64,000 nt of DNA, taken from the NCBI GenBank assembly GCA_037157565.1, contig JAZHRO010000062.1, forward strand, positions 5,270,001-5,334,000. The letters run 5' to 3'. A program made the translations under genes and the position numbers. How positions within the stretch are numbered: the first letter of the stretch is position 1; each line of letters opens with the position of its first letter. The DNA is from Thalassia testudinum (taxonomy: Eukaryota > Streptophyta > Magnoliopsida > Alismatales > Hydrocharitaceae). The notes beneath the pieces are model-generated. The model did no database searches, was not told where the DNA came from, and worked only from the letters and a program-made list of their open reading frames with translations. Positions 1 through 11,359 of this stretch are shown here, one piece after another.

Positions 1-154
1 GCACAGTTAATAATTGAAGACAAACTTCCCTGCTACCGCTAAAGACCATTACAATAAACTTCATTACGGAAATGCTATCAGGCTAAAGAAACTAACACCT
101 GCCTAAACTATGACCGTGATAACCTTACGTCCAATACTTTCCATGTACAAGTAA
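1..154. other. unassigned AT-rich sequence
   Basis: No coding frame or repeat is recognised in this short left-edge stretch. It leads directly into the tandem duplication that follows. Confidence 0.5.
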
Positions 155-793
155 ACCCATGTGATTTCCACAACTAACAGTTGTCAACGCTTGCACTCCC
201 TTCGCCAAGGTGGCTCTGAGAGACTACAGACTTCACATGACAGCCTCCTTCCTATTCATGTCCGCATGAACATTACAAGGACGAAGCTTATCCACTTCCT
301 CCTTAAGTTGAATCACCTCGGAATCTCGGACATGAAGTGAACTCAACAGGCACACCGGAAGTACACATTGTTAATCCTTACACACGTTCAAAGCTATAAT
401 TCAACTCAATGAGTTGCCAACCTGCTCCTACATTGCGTCGCTACTCAGCGGTAGATCTCATCCCCACGTGCAGTAAGAGCACACTTGCTCAAAATGAAGA
501 CACTCAAATCCATTTAACATTGTCTGGACACCTTCACTGTAGAGTAATGTACCTCGTTGCAGCATAGGTATTATGCTTGCAGCTGTTCCTCGTCGTTCGG
601 AGATTCTAGTAGCAGCATTGCTTTCTTGTTACAATGATAGGTTAGGAATTTGCTTGTGTGCAAAACCTGTCAATCCTGCCAGGAAGCACAATGTCAACAA
701 CACGCCATTTCAACATCTGCTTGCATATCTAAACTCTTTCAACAAGTTCTTGTTTACATGTACAAAAAAATGCATATATCTATGTCAGAATCA
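155..793. repeat. tandem duplication, copy 1 (~640 bp)
   Basis: This block starts ACCCATGTGATTT and ends near ATATCTATGTCAGAATCA. It is followed head to tail by a second copy with the same order of landmarks: CTTCGCCAAGG, CCTCCTTAAGTTGAATCAC, CACACGTTCAAAGCTATAATT, the block beginning AGTAAGAGCACACTTGC and the block beginning TTGCTTTCTTGTTACAATGA. Substitutions and small indels separate the copies, so the duplication is not recent. Short frames in it are not maintained between the copies, so I do not call a gene. It could be a duplicated piece of a non-coding transcript or an unknown transposon. Confidence 0.85.
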
Positions 794-1437
794 ACCCATG
801 TGATTTTCACAACTAACAGTTGTCAGCACTCGCACTCCCTTCGCCAAGGTAGCTCTCAGATACTACAAAATTCCACACAACAACCTCCTTCCTAATCACA
901 TCAGAATGAACATTGCAGCAACCAAGCTCCTTCATTTCCTCCTTAAGTTGAATCACTTCGGAAGCTCGAACCTAAAGAAGTAAACTCAGCAGGCACACCT
1001 GGAAAGGAAGTACATGGTGTTGATCATCACACGTTCAAAGCTATAATTCAACTCAACGAGTTACCAACCTAATCCGTTGCGTCAGTACTCGACGTTAGAT
1101 CTCGTCTCCACGCACAGTAAGAGCACACTTGCTCAAAACAAAGACACTCATATCCATTTACCAGTCTGAACACCTTCGCTACAAAGTAATGTACCTGGTC
1201 GCAACATACGTAGTATGCTTACAGATGTTCCTTGCCGTTAAGAGATTCCAGAAGTAGCATTGCTTTCTTGTTACAATGACAAGTTGGGAATTTGCCTGTG
1301 TACAAAACCTACCAATCCTCCCAAGAAGCACGATGTCGAAAACGACAAGCCATGTGAACATCTGCTTGCATATCTAAACTCTTTCATTGAGTTCTTGTTC
1401 ACATGTACAAAAAATGCATATATCTACGTCAGAATCA
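794..1437. repeat. tandem duplication, copy 2 (~640 bp)
   Basis: Second, diverged copy of the unit at 155-793, directly adjacent and in the same orientation. The copy ends near ATATCTACGTCAGAATCAACC. The best conserved stretch is the block holding TTGCTTTCTTGTTACAATGA and the next ~130 bases. Confidence 0.85.
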
Positions 1438-2084
1438 ACCTCCTAAGGTACCTGCCACACCCGCAAGTCGAACACCAGTCTCCATCTGAATCACAACTGC
1501 TATTGCGACACTGAGCCTCGATGTGAATACACCATCTCCTCACATCATGCTTCCCACCTCTCTCATGAAGAAGCTCCAGTAGTGTCCAGCACAGTCACCA
1601 TGAAGTGGGATTGTCACCTACATATATGGAAGATTTCAAATTTTCAAATATGATTTGACTGCGACAATGTCCATTTCAAACCCAGCTCAAGTGAGAAAAC
1701 AACAAAGTTCACATTGCCATGAACTTCCATGGCTTCCACATGCATTTTGGTGGGAAACTTGGTACATATTCATGTATATATACCATTACCCTAGTAAAAA
1801 TGTTTGTGACAAACCCACAAGACAAACCCCTGCCACCCTCCACATGACACCACCATCCAAAGCCATGGGGACCAAAAAGGCATTCAGAAACCATAATCAT
1901 TCATGGTTCCGTCAAAATATATCTTGATCATGACACAGGATCAACACATAATCCCACGAGCTGAAAAAAAAACGTTACATAAGCAAGAAAACACAACAAA
2001 AAAAATACAAGAGTTCACATAAATCCCATCTGTCATCTAATACTACTTTCCTACCCTTTACTCTTCCAAATCCACCATCATCTC
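1438..2084. other. no gene recognised
   Basis: Mixed non-coding sequence. Short open stretches exist on both strands around 1655-1930, but they lack family resemblance. The stretch ends where the beta-tubulin remnant begins, so its last part would be the old 3' flank of that gene. Confidence 0.4.
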
Positions 2085-3072
2085 TCACATCTCCTGCTCC
2101 ACTTCCTCGTCATAATCCACATCCTCATCGGAAGTGGCATCCTAATACTGCTGATACTCAGAAACTAGATCATTCATGTTGCTCTCAGCCTCCGTAAACT
2201 CTATCTCATGCATGCCTTCCCTAGTGTACCAATGCAAGAAGGCCTTCCTCCTGAACATGGCACTGAACTGCTCGCTCACCCTGCGAAACATCTCCTGGAT
2301 CGACATGGAATACCGATGAACGTCGATGCCACGGAGAGCCCACGAGGTGGGATGTCACGCTAGATTTGACATTATTGGGGATCCACTGGTGTGGGTAACA
2401 CATTGCAAGTGTGGGCACAAACCAGGGAAATTGTGGGTGGGCGGTCGGGCATCGAAAAATCAAATTGAGACATTCTTACCATTATCATAATACAACGAAC
2501 ATTAGCAAAGACAAATTTTACTCAATTTAATTATTAATCCACCAATACCCTAATAAAAGAATTGCACATCTCGTCTTGCCACTTGCATCCACAAGTCATC
2601 AATTCCAGATATTTTTTCCTTTTTAATAATAATAGCCTGGCAAAACATGCAGCATTAGATTCTAGCTAACGACTGACACTACATATTAGATTAGAATAGC
2701 AGAATAACCTGTTATAATTCCTGTTATAACCATCGTTGTTTGCTTGTACCAATGATGGCATCAACTTAAAATAACAGTTAAAAAAGAAAGGAAGAAAGAA
2801 AGAGAGAGAGAATCTGATAGCTACAGGTGGTGAGCTTGAGGGTGCGGAAGCAGATATCATAGAGGGCCTCATTGTCCAAGACCATGCACTTGTCCGCATT
2901 CTTGACAAGCTGGTGGATAGGCAAAGTGTCGTTGTAAGGCTCAACCACAGTATCAGACAACTTCGAGGATGGGAACACAGAGAAAGTGAGCATCATCTTG
3001 TTTGGGTACTCCTCCCTGATCTTTGATATCAACAAGGTCCCCATCCCCAACCCCGTGCCACCACCACTCCAC
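2085..3072 (-). pseudogene. beta-tubulin pseudogene, two exon remnants
   Basis: Beta-tubulin is the GTP-binding microtubule subunit. Two pieces are readable on the minus strand. At 3072-2822 the reading begins [17 protein letters not shown] (normally SLGGGTGSGMGT, the tubulin signature) and runs to [14 protein letters not shown], about codons 138-221. It stops where plant beta-tubulin genes carry their second intron. A pyrimidine-rich intron-like stretch follows. At 2395-2085 the C-terminus resumes at WIPNNVKSSV, about codon 346, through [13 protein letters not shown] and [13 protein letters not shown] to an acidic tail and a TGA. Breaks: about 124 codons are missing between the pieces; 4 bases are lost after WIPNNVKSSV; one base is lost before SIQEMFRR; and there is an in-frame TAG after SEYQQY. 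The first ~137 codons are absent. The retained intron position suggests a degraded genomic copy rather than a processed one. Confidence 0.93.
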
Positions 3073-3159
3073 TATGAAAAAAAATAAGTTGTATTTAATA
3101 AGACATAGGATTTATAATAATATAAAAACAATTCTACCACTTTAGTAACTGGAGCAATA

Positions 3160-5069
3160 GTCTTCCTTTGTCTAATTGCCACAGGCATTCCACAAAGACA
3201 TTGTGCATTTCTATAAATGAAATTCACATGTTATTTTGTCCTGTATTCTCTCGTTAGGCTCCAACCTTGCTAAAACATTATAAAATCCATCCATGACCTC
3301 TGAATCAAGATCTAGATTTGGATTCTGATAAGGGAATTCAAGATTTAAGAAATATCATATTGTATGTAAAGGCCTATAAAGATGCAATTCCCATCTCCTA
3401 TCTATAATTTCACATTTAGATATAAACCTCTCGACATTGTTATTGAAAGCCTTAATGATATCTTCCCTAACTCTATCCATTGCCTAGTATATATATCCCA
3501 TTGCAGGCCTTTTTTCCGAGTCACTAATACATAGCACTCTGACAAGAGGAGACGCCGACTTAACAATGTAGACGATCTTGTTCCAAAAGAAAGGCATCAT
3601 AACGATTACTGCTATCTTCTTTCCCTTATTTTCTTTTCCATTCTTAGAATCGATCCACTTATCCAAAGTGAACATATTCCTTAAATTTGCCTTTTGCCTA
3701 TGAACACTCTACAGAGTAAGGAAAGATGTAGCGAATCTAGTCACCACTGACCTCAACAACTTTCTACTTGTGAACTGTCTCATTAAATTCAAGACCGAAG
3801 ATGCAAGTATATGTAACTACTTAATTGCATCGCATTCTTCATAATCTTCTTTACATCTTCTAACTTGCCAAAGTCCTCTAATGTGAGGTCGATGCAGTGT
3901 GCAGCACAAGGAATCCAATAAACATGTGGATGCTTAACCTCCAATAATTTGCCTATGAAAAAGGGAATCACTAATTTAAAAAATAAATAATTTATTTACA
4001 ATAGTAAAGAAAATATATGTGATCAAAATTAAAATAAGTAGAGATTTACTACCAGCAAGGGACATAGTTGGATGCGTTGTCACTGACGACTTTAATTACA
4101 TATTCTTCCCCAACACGAGCAATCATGTCACTAATAAGCTCGCATAGCTTCTCCCCAATTTTTATATAGGATGAGGCATCAACAAACTCTAAGAAATCAA
4201 TCCTCATTAAAGAATTAACTAAAAAATTTATAAGTGTTCTGCTCTTTCTATCCATCCAGCCATCTATCGTTAGTGTGCATCAATATTTCTTCCAAGCCTC
4301 ATGATGTTTGGTGATAAAATCTTTGGTCTCACTCACATAATGTCTCAATAGATGAACCCCTACTTCATGGTAAGGAGGCTTCATCCCAGGGCCAAAAAGA
4401 CCAATGGCCCCTATCATGATCTCAAACCAAATGTCTTTATTAGCATTGAATGAAATATTATTACGGGACATCCATTTCGCAATGATCCGAGCAACTCTTC
4501 TTTCTCGAACACCTCAAAAATTGTACTTTGTTTTGTCAATAATCCTTGTTTTCGTCCACGAACCACCTTCTTAAGGTCGAGCTTAGTAAACTTATCCATG
4601 GGTCCATGAAACTTCATCATAGGAAGTCCACGACTTCCACTCCCACCAGCACCTATCATGAGACGAGCCTTCTTAGCTTGTAATTGTGTAGGAGTCACTC
4701 ATTTTGTTCTAGTTGTAAATTTGTCCATTGGCCCTCGAAATACATTCAATTCCTCTACATCTTGTTCTTATTCTCCATCATCATCATCATCATCATCATT
4801 ACCTGCTCATCGTAAACAAAATCACTCATGAACCTTGCCTTTTCTTCCTTCTTAGACTGTCGGTACTCTCTCAACTCTTCTTTAACATGTTGTGGAGCTT
4901 TTGGACATATCATTGTATTCTTACTACCACCAGTAATATGTCTAGTATCTCTGTAAATCCCACCCTTGATTATCCTACCACAGAAACTGCACTTCATATC
5001 ATTGGTCTTTTTAAGATCCTCCAATGTCACATATTTCCAACATGGAGGATTCCTCCTTGATTCGGCCAT
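3160..5069 (-). pseudogene. hAT-family transposase remnant (BED finger + DUF659)
   Basis: A cut-and-paste DNA transposase is readable on the minus strand in several frames. At 5069-4800 there is an N-terminal BED zinc finger: WKYVTLEDLKKTNDMKC, with CSFC, a His about 18 residues on and a Cys after SKNTMI. Then come a linker with KKARLMIGAGGSG (4680-4620) and the DUF659 start ISFNANKDIWFEIM (4465-4420). The DUF659 core is at 4255-4060: DRKSRTLINFLVNS and VVSDNASNYV. PCAAHCIDLTLEDFGK follows (3925-3870). Next is the region read as MFTLDKWIDSKNGKENKGK (3675-3610) to AMGYIY and EIIDRRWELHLYRPLH (3500-3380). Frameshifts between blocks and stops at 3490 and 3370 make it inactive. The hAT dimerisation domain and terminal inverted repeats were not found. 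It sits next to the tubulin remnant. Confidence 0.9.
4776..4799. repeat. (CAT)8 microsatellite in the hAT coding region
   Basis: Eight uninterrupted CAT units. On the minus strand they read as a run of methionines just after the BED finger (FVYDEQV then M8), a repeat expansion inside the transposase linker. Confidence 0.97.
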
Positions 5070-6190
5070 CTATGAATCAAAACACATGCACACAAGCTCG
5101 ACAATAACATAAATATAAGAAATCAAAGTTTATGCATATGTACAGAACCAAAAAATAATAGTGAACAAGTAATTTTCACGGATGTAGGTTACTATTTAGT
5201 ATTTATACAATTTAGAATTATACACATTATAATATTATATAATATTATAATAAGTTATAAGATTATAGATTATAATTTATAAGTTGTAATTTATGCATTA
5301 TCAAAATGTAGAGAGGTCATAGGTGTAGCTTACAAATGTATATGGTAGGTTAGTAACTTGCTCAGTTAAGTGTTATAAATGAGGTTACTATTATAATAAA
5401 TATATAATAACTGTTATATATTATTGTACTGTAGAAATATAACAAGTTACTGTTATATATTATTGAATAGATATATAACAAGTTACTGTTATAACTTATA
5501 AGTTTACACTTATACCTATAACGTTATTATATATCATAAGTTGCTGTTATTGTATAATATAAAATAGCCACTTGTTTTATATTAATATAATAACATTTTT
5601 TTTTAAAAAAGAAAGGAAAACTATCGAATCACGATAGCAATCCGAAGGGACATAATATCATAACATTTATTTATATTAATATTACCTTATCTTCCGGTAT
5701 CGACTTATCTAAGTCTAAATTTCACACCAAGTTATTAGCATCTATACTTTACTACTTGCTAAGTTACAATATATCAACTATACTAAAAAAATAATAACAT
5801 ATCAACACATATCTATAGTATCCTATCACTATTACTAACAAATACAAACATATCAATACATATCCACGTTGGGCAATGGGGTTCAACCAAAATAAAAAAA
5901 GAAAGAAAACGAACACACAACACATGAAGATAGCGTTGAGGTCGAGATTTCAAATACCTTGGGCGATGGAGGACTGGCGATGGCAATGGCAATGGAGGTC
6001 TTGGACCCTGGGTGATGAAGGTCGTCGTTGCTGGTTTGGCTGATGGAGGCCGACACTGCTGAAGGTTGGCAATGGCAATCAGGTGATGGAGGTGGGAAGC
6101 ATGAGGGAGGGGTCACGCCAAAGGTAACGTATATATCATACTAAATCGTGGGAACTCAAAGGTCGATTGGAAAGTGGGAATGCCTAAAGT
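5070..6190. other. AT-rich flank of the hAT remnant
   Basis: No gene is recognised. From about 5210 to 5560 the sequence is extremely AT-rich and repeats short phrases such as ACAAGTTACTGTTATA and TATATTATTG in degenerate tandem fashion. From 5935 to 6110 a stretch of GATGGCAATGGCAATGGAGG type is moderately GC-rich and open on the minus strand. It could be the old 5' exon or leader of the transposase gene upstream of the BED exon, but nothing confirms that. Confidence 0.5.
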
Positions 6191-6194
6191 CACG

Positions 6195-6415
6195 ATTTAA
6201 AAAAAAAAAAAACAAAACAAAACAAAAGAAAAGCACATGCTAAGGGTTCGGGCAATCGGCAACGAGGCAGCTCCTAAGTCGACAAGGCACGTTGCCTTCT
6301 TGAAGACCACCACCTGGGAGTCCTACGAGGCATTGAGGTCTCAGCTCGCCTCGCCTCAGCACCTCGACACCTAAGTCAGTCGCCTCAACAACACCGACCC
6401 ATACAAAGTAGCAAT
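6195..6415. repeat. GAGGCGAG-rich insert with A-rich end
   Basis: This begins with a poly-A/CAAAA stretch (about 6198-6234) and continues with sequence rich in GGCGAG/CGCCTC steps, for example CTCAGCTCGCCTCGCCTCAG. It abuts the RNase H region of the copia remnant and cuts it off right after the reading KHFVVDCYFV. Such GAGGCG-rich blocks are common dispersed repeats in plants, but I cannot assign a family. Confidence 0.4.
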
Positions 6416-7337
6416 CCACCACAAAGTGTTTAGTGCACTCATAAAAGATAGGATTGGATGCAATAAAAGTGGTTGACAAGCGATCACATAACATACGCAC
6501 CGAAAGCTCAACCTAAACACCCATATCCTCAAGAAAGTGAACCAGCCACATAATCTAGCAGAAGGCATGGGCCATAGCTTTGTACTTGGCCTTTGCACTG
6601 AACCTAGAGGCCACATTACTTGCTCCTCCAAGTAACCAGATTTCCACCAAGAAAGGTGAAGTAACCCAATGGTAGATCTCTTGTCCTCCATAGAGTATGC
6701 ATAATTAGCATCAGAAGAGGCATGTAAGTCAACGTGCCCATTATTCTTCATGTAAAGCCCCTTTCCTAGACTACCCTTGAGATATTTGAGGATGAGACAC
6801 ACAACCTACCAATGTCTATAGTGTGGGTTCTCCATAATAAATTGGCTCACTCTGCTCACAGCAAAATTGATATCTACTATAATCATTGTCACATATAACA
6901 ATTTTCCAGCAATGCTCCTATACCTCCCCTTGTATTCAAATAGTGGATCATCTTTCTCGAGTCTCCCCTGTGGCTCAACGAGGATGAAGGCTTCGCACCT
7001 AATAGTCCTATCTTTTTCAGAAGTTCCAACACATACTCCTTTTCAATAGAGCCATCCCATGTGAGTTTCTTACCACAAGAGACAAGGTATCAAAGTAGTC
7101 TACACCATAAGTCTAAGTATAGCCCTTCGCAATAAGTCTAACTTTGACATGTTCAACAATCCCATCAGGGTTGTACTTTACAATGTACACCCATCTATAA
7201 TCAACCACCTTGGTACCTCTTGGGAGGTCTATCAGCTCCCAAGTACTACTTGAGATGAGTGTTGCCATCTCATCTTCAATAACCTGTTGCCAACCAGGAT
7301 CCTGAAGTGCCTCATGGTGATGTCTAAAAACAACCAT
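6371..7337 (-). pseudogene. copia 1 reverse transcriptase and RNase H remnant
   Basis: At 7337-7113 the RT N-terminus reads PGWQQVIEDEMATL, TWELIDLPRGTKVVDYRWVY and VRLIAKGYT, the standard opening of the copia RT domain. The centre of RT, including the YVDD catalytic box, is deleted: the reading jumps at about 7090 to EYVLELLKKIGLLGAKPS-like sequence in shifted frames. The RNase H domain follows, with LKYLKGSLGKGLYMKN, SSDANYAYSMEDKRSTIG and a serine/alanine-rich AEAEY-like region. It ends at HFVVDCYFV, where the GAGGCG-rich insert begins. Confidence 0.88.
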
Positions 7338-7559
7338 AGTAACGCTAGACTAAGATGATTAATAGTATTATAGTGAGACATTGGATGCAAAGTACAAGTT
7401 TTTACAACTTTGTTGAGAGCAATAGGCAAGTCATCAGAATGTTGAGGTGGAGCATCCAGATCAGATGCTAGAAAGGAGGATTGATCAGCCTAACTCTCAA
7501 TAAGCTCAACCAACATAAAAGGCAACGGGGCAAACAAAGGATACTTCCGACAACGCACA

Positions 7560-7836
7560 TAAAAAATTACCTAACAAGCAAGCTCCTTAAATAGTCTAGG
7601 GCCAGTAAACTCAAGGGAAATTCAACAACACAATAAACATCTGACAATCTCAACGAGTAAGAAAACTGGACATTTACTGAAGTAACAGGTGAATAAGATC
7701 TATTTGCTAGACGAACCTTAGTAATAATAGAAGCATGGCGCAAAGACCAAAGAACATCCTTCTTACGAGTGAGGTGGTTAGAAACACCTTAGTCAACTAC
7801 CCAAGACAAGATAGTAGTGGTAGCCAAGTTTACAGA
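7560..7836 (-). pseudogene. copia 1 protease remnant
   Basis: The minus strand reads ATTTILSWVVD, stop, GVSNHLT. This is the copia aspartic protease motif (normally WIIDSGASNHMT) with the active-site serine codon replaced by a stop. It lies immediately on the far side of the solo LTR from the gag zinc-knuckle region, as expected if the LTR inserted between them. Confidence 0.75.
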
Positions 7837-7841
7837 ACTGC

Positions 7842-9622
7842 TAATGTGCACACATCTAATTGGCCTAAAATGTTATTTATGCATGTTCCTAGGTCTATAA
7901 AAGCATCATGCATTATAAATTTTCCATAACATGCATCATCATGCATTTAGATTAATTTGTACAAATTAATCTATACAAATTTATCCTTTTTATGGCTAGG
8001 GGACCGGGCAATATTATTTCAGGGCCTCGGATTTAAGATCCAACCGTGCGGATCTAATCAGGACGACAACTGGAGTCCAACGCCTCCGAGATCGCCTCGA
8101 TTGGACCTCCGTAATATCAAATGCAGCCCAAGGAAGATCAGAGGCTAAGGGTCAAGGCGATGTAAATTTGTACCTTAAATGAAGAATCCAACAACACGGA
8201 TAGGTTCGGATCGACGATCGCAGCCCAACAACGCAAAAATTGATTCAATCCAACAACTGACACTACTTACAAAACAAAGAAGATCGACGGCCATAATGGC
8301 ACCACGTGACGCCATCACAGCCACCCAACATGCCAAGGCCCCTCCACTCAACTGCTTAAGGCATATGTATCGCACAATCTCAGCTGTTGATCCACAATTC
8401 AACGGCTAAGAGCATGCATTCTTAAATTCGCAAATTCAACAAAGTCGACGCAGCGCAGCGGTTGTGCACCTTACGCACGACACGCGACACGCATTCGATT
8501 CGCAGCGATGGGAAATCCGCGAGCTCCCGCGGCAATCAAAATTGAACCGTCGAATCTGCATCGGGTGGTCGCAAAGCTTCCACGTGGCACCTTCTCATGC
8601 ACCAGATGATTGATTGCGCCACACACGCACAATGGTGCGCCATCATACACGGGCGTTATATGAGGTAAAGACTATGCGTGCGCGCACGATTTAAACCTTC
8701 TGATCAAACTATTGGACCGCTGAGATGGATTTGGCATGATGGAGAGTGCAACAGCTGAAGGCGGGGCGACGTCAACGTGGCAGCTTGTGGAGCATTGGAT
8801 CTTCATCGCACGACCGAAGATGAATACGCGACTACAGCGATGTGCGTCTACAGTGACACATCCATCACTAAAGGCAACAGAGTTAATTTTTGAAAGATAA
8901 AATGCCCTTTTTACCCTCATATCTTCAACTATATAAAGCCCTACATCCCCTCATTCTTCATCCCTTCTCTTCTCCTCTCACCTCCTCCAAAGCTCTACGA
9001 TCTGGTCCCACACCCAGGATGCTCCATTAGAGCTAAAGTAAAATAATTTTCCCATCTTCTCACCCCCTTCGTGGAGCATCCCGTGGTCTTCTTACCGCTA
9101 TTCGAGAAGCGGATCCTGCCATGACGTCACCCTGCTTCGTCCTCCACCCTCCAGCTCCATTCTCCCTCGTCCAACATCTCAACCCCATCATCCGGGCGCT
9201 CTCTCAATGCAACTTGTCCTCCAACCAGCCATCGAGGAAGATTTTCTCATCCCTCTTTTTATTACTTTCTAGTATAGATTTCTAACTTTCTAGTTGTAGC
9301 AAGTAGATGTAATGGATATGATGCCGTGGTTATGAAATACTTATTCATTCTCTCTCTTTTTTCTCTTTCTTTGTACTATTCTTTCTCTTTCTTATATTGT
9401 TTATTCTTTAGGTAGAATAGCTAACGTAGATTTAATTCGACCAGTTAATCTACTTCGTGACAATAATTCCAAACGTGATTTTTAATCAAACGTTTGCCTC
9501 CCTGTTTCGACCCGAGACTCACTTTGAATTTCGATTATAAATTTTATCTGATTGACAGATTTTTACACAACTACGACGGATTTTCAAACTCAAACTTTTT
9601 GCGTACCAAATCTCGCTCATCA
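7842..9622 (+). mobile_element. solo LTR, Ty3-gypsy (Athila-like), 1,781 bp
   Basis: The insert is bounded by the identical pentamer ACTGC (7837-7841 and 9623-9627), the 5 bp target duplication of an LTR element. The ends are TAATGT (from expected TG) and CTCATCA. A TATA box CTATATAAAG lies at 8929-8938. The far end carries GTTTCGACCCGAGACTCAC (about 9504-9525), a motif also near the 3' end of the other Athila-like LTRs in this window. It has no internal coding region, so it is a solo LTR left by recombination between the two LTRs of a former element. It interrupts copia 1 between gag and protease. Confidence 0.88.
8929..8938 (+). promoter_or_regulatory. TATA box of the 7.8-9.6 kb solo LTR
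   Basis: CTATATAAAG, followed by a pyrimidine-rich leader. It fits the U3/R boundary of the solo LTR in plus orientation. Confidence 0.6.
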
Positions 9623-9627
9623 ACTGC

Positions 9628-10490
9628 CAATCGTGGCCAAAAAAGCAATAGTATCTGGAGGAGCAACCTGTTGAAGAATCTACATGAGATGGTCATAGTC
9701 ATCTACCATCATGATAGGCAGGCTAAGAGTAGGAGCAGGCTCCCCCTGGACCACAGCAGGAATTGCCCAACCAGGCCGGCCAAACTTAGCCCAACATTTC
9801 TTAGAACGATGATTGGCTCATGCATCCAACCTCATTCACATCTAGTGCTAGAGCCAATAGTACCCCACACTCAAGAGACAATAAAGGCAGACTTCTCTGT
9901 AGTAGGCTACAGTAAACAATAGGAGAGGGTGTAGGCAACTTAGTGTCAGAGGAAATCTTCTAGAGTCACCCATAGACAGCCTCCAAATCAAGGATATCCT
10001 TTAGAGTAGGAATCTAATCGCGAGCATATGAGTACCAAGCATTGAGACCATCCAAGAACTTGTACACCTGCAAAGCATGTCGCTATCCAGTATAGTAGTC
10101 TATCAACGTACAATCACCCTCAGAAGAAGACCAAATGCGAAAACAAATATCTACCAAGCGAGCATGATTAGATCTCCAGGAGTACTTTTTGGTCAAGCTA
10201 TCCCAAATTGCTTTGGCAGTCTTCTTGTAGAGCAGATTTGCCACGACCTGGGGCTTAGCATTGTTCATCATCCAACTCATAACTAGATAATTATCTTGCT
10301 CTCACTTCTAAAAATCAGCAACATCAACCTTAGGAGGATCTTTGGTCAAGAGTTACAACTTCTAGCCACCAACAAAGATCTTTGACACTTGTAACCATAG
10401 TAGGTCACAATCTTCATCAAGATGCCTTGAACCACTAGAGCGGCCATGTTAATGGTTTGACTTCAACAAGGGCAGGATTTCTAGGCCTGC
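9628..10490 (-). pseudogene. copia 1 gag remnant (UBN2 domain and zinc knuckle)
   Basis: On the minus strand the capsid-like UBN2 region reads SWMMNNAKPQVVANLLY, TAKAIWDSLTKKYSW and FRIWSSSEGDCTLIDYY (10280-10083). Downstream, LEAVYG matches the usual gag block before the zinc knuckle. A decayed CCHC knuckle reads NHRSKKCWAKFGRPGWA (about 9815-9760). Several stops interrupt the frame. The leader between 10491 and 11010 has no recognised domain. Confidence 0.85.
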
Positions 10491-11010
10491 CCATGTTGGG
10501 GCCAAATAGAGGGGATTGTCAACATGTCAAATCTGAAACAGTGTTGAAATCATAGACTTCCTTCAAATCGAGCAATAAGTCACGCATCTTGGACTATGGT
10601 AGAAGCAACCTCACAACCCAAGACATGTCCCAGGAAGATGTAGTGCACGAAAGAGGATCTACACCACCACTGGAGGTTGTCTAGAGATCAACAACCTTCC
10701 GATAGCAATAATGGCAGCACCCACAATAGGGGTGCCACTACAAGGAGAACATAGCTCTACTGAAGGACGTCGTGCTAGTAGAACAAGCAACAAGTAATGC
10801 CACTTGCGGCAGCAACAACAATGCTTGGGCTTGACAATGATGAGATGAGGGCCCAACGACGATGGGAAGAGAGAAGAGGGCCCGACGAAGGCGAGACAGA
10901 GAGAAAGAGAGGTGGCAGCAGTGAGAAGAGAGAAGGGAAGTTTCGCATCTCCTCTAGGGTTTTAATGGAGAAGAATACCCAAGTGGGAAGAGTCTAGGAC
11001 CCACCCTACT

Positions 11011-11019
11011 TTGATACCA
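11011..11019 (-). promoter_or_regulatory. copia 1 primer-binding site
   Basis: The minus strand reads TGGTATCAAAG directly after the LTR end CTCTCAACA. It resembles TGGTATCAGAGC, the complement of the 3' end of plant initiator tRNA-Met. Confidence 0.8.
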
Positions 11020-11145
11020 TGTTGAGAGAGAAGAGAATGAATTATCTTATTAGAAAGAGTTCGAGGTCTCTTTACTTATTACATAAGAGAGCCTCAGGAA
11101 ATAATAATCTAACAAAATTGACCCCTCACAAAAGTAACTCCAACA
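11020..11145 (-). repeat. copia 1 5' LTR (126 bp)
   Basis: The boundaries are TGTTGAGAGAG at 11020 and CTCCAACA ending at 11145. On the minus strand this is TGTTGGAG...CTCTCAACA, inverted termini of the 5'-TG/CA-3' kind, and the primer site is immediately internal. The matching 3' LTR was not found. Confidence 0.8.
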
Positions 11146-11359
11146 ATATCATTTGTCTTTTTGTCTTGGAAATAGAAGTGATCCTCAGCAAAAATAACTC
11201 GACACTACAAATCTTTGCAGAGTCTACTAACTAACAAAAAGACTCATGGAAAATTTAGGAACAGCATGTATCTCTAGCAACTATAATCGAGATGAAAACA
11301 ATATGCCACCAAACAATAGTAATTGAAGAGCTAGAACCATTTACCACCTCAGCGACTTT

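Larger units (their letters stand above)
6371..11145 (-). mobile_element. Ty1-copia retrotransposon 1, decayed, split by a solo LTR
   Basis: An old copia element on the minus strand. Reading from the right it has a short 5' LTR (11145-11020), a tRNA-Met primer site, leader, gag (about 10490-9628), protease remnant (about 7836-7560), an RT start (about 7337-7113), a collapsed RT with an internal deletion, and RNase H (about 6802-6371). No integrase core or 3' LTR is recognisable. A 1.78 kb solo LTR lies between gag and protease. Every domain carries stops and shifts, so the element cannot encode its own mobility. Confidence 0.85.

Noticed and set aside
1179..1514. Possible small protein (CYNDKLGICLCTKP) conserved between the two tandem copies
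   Set aside because: The first copy encodes a similar peptide only locally, with different ends and frame context. Duplication alone explains the likeness.
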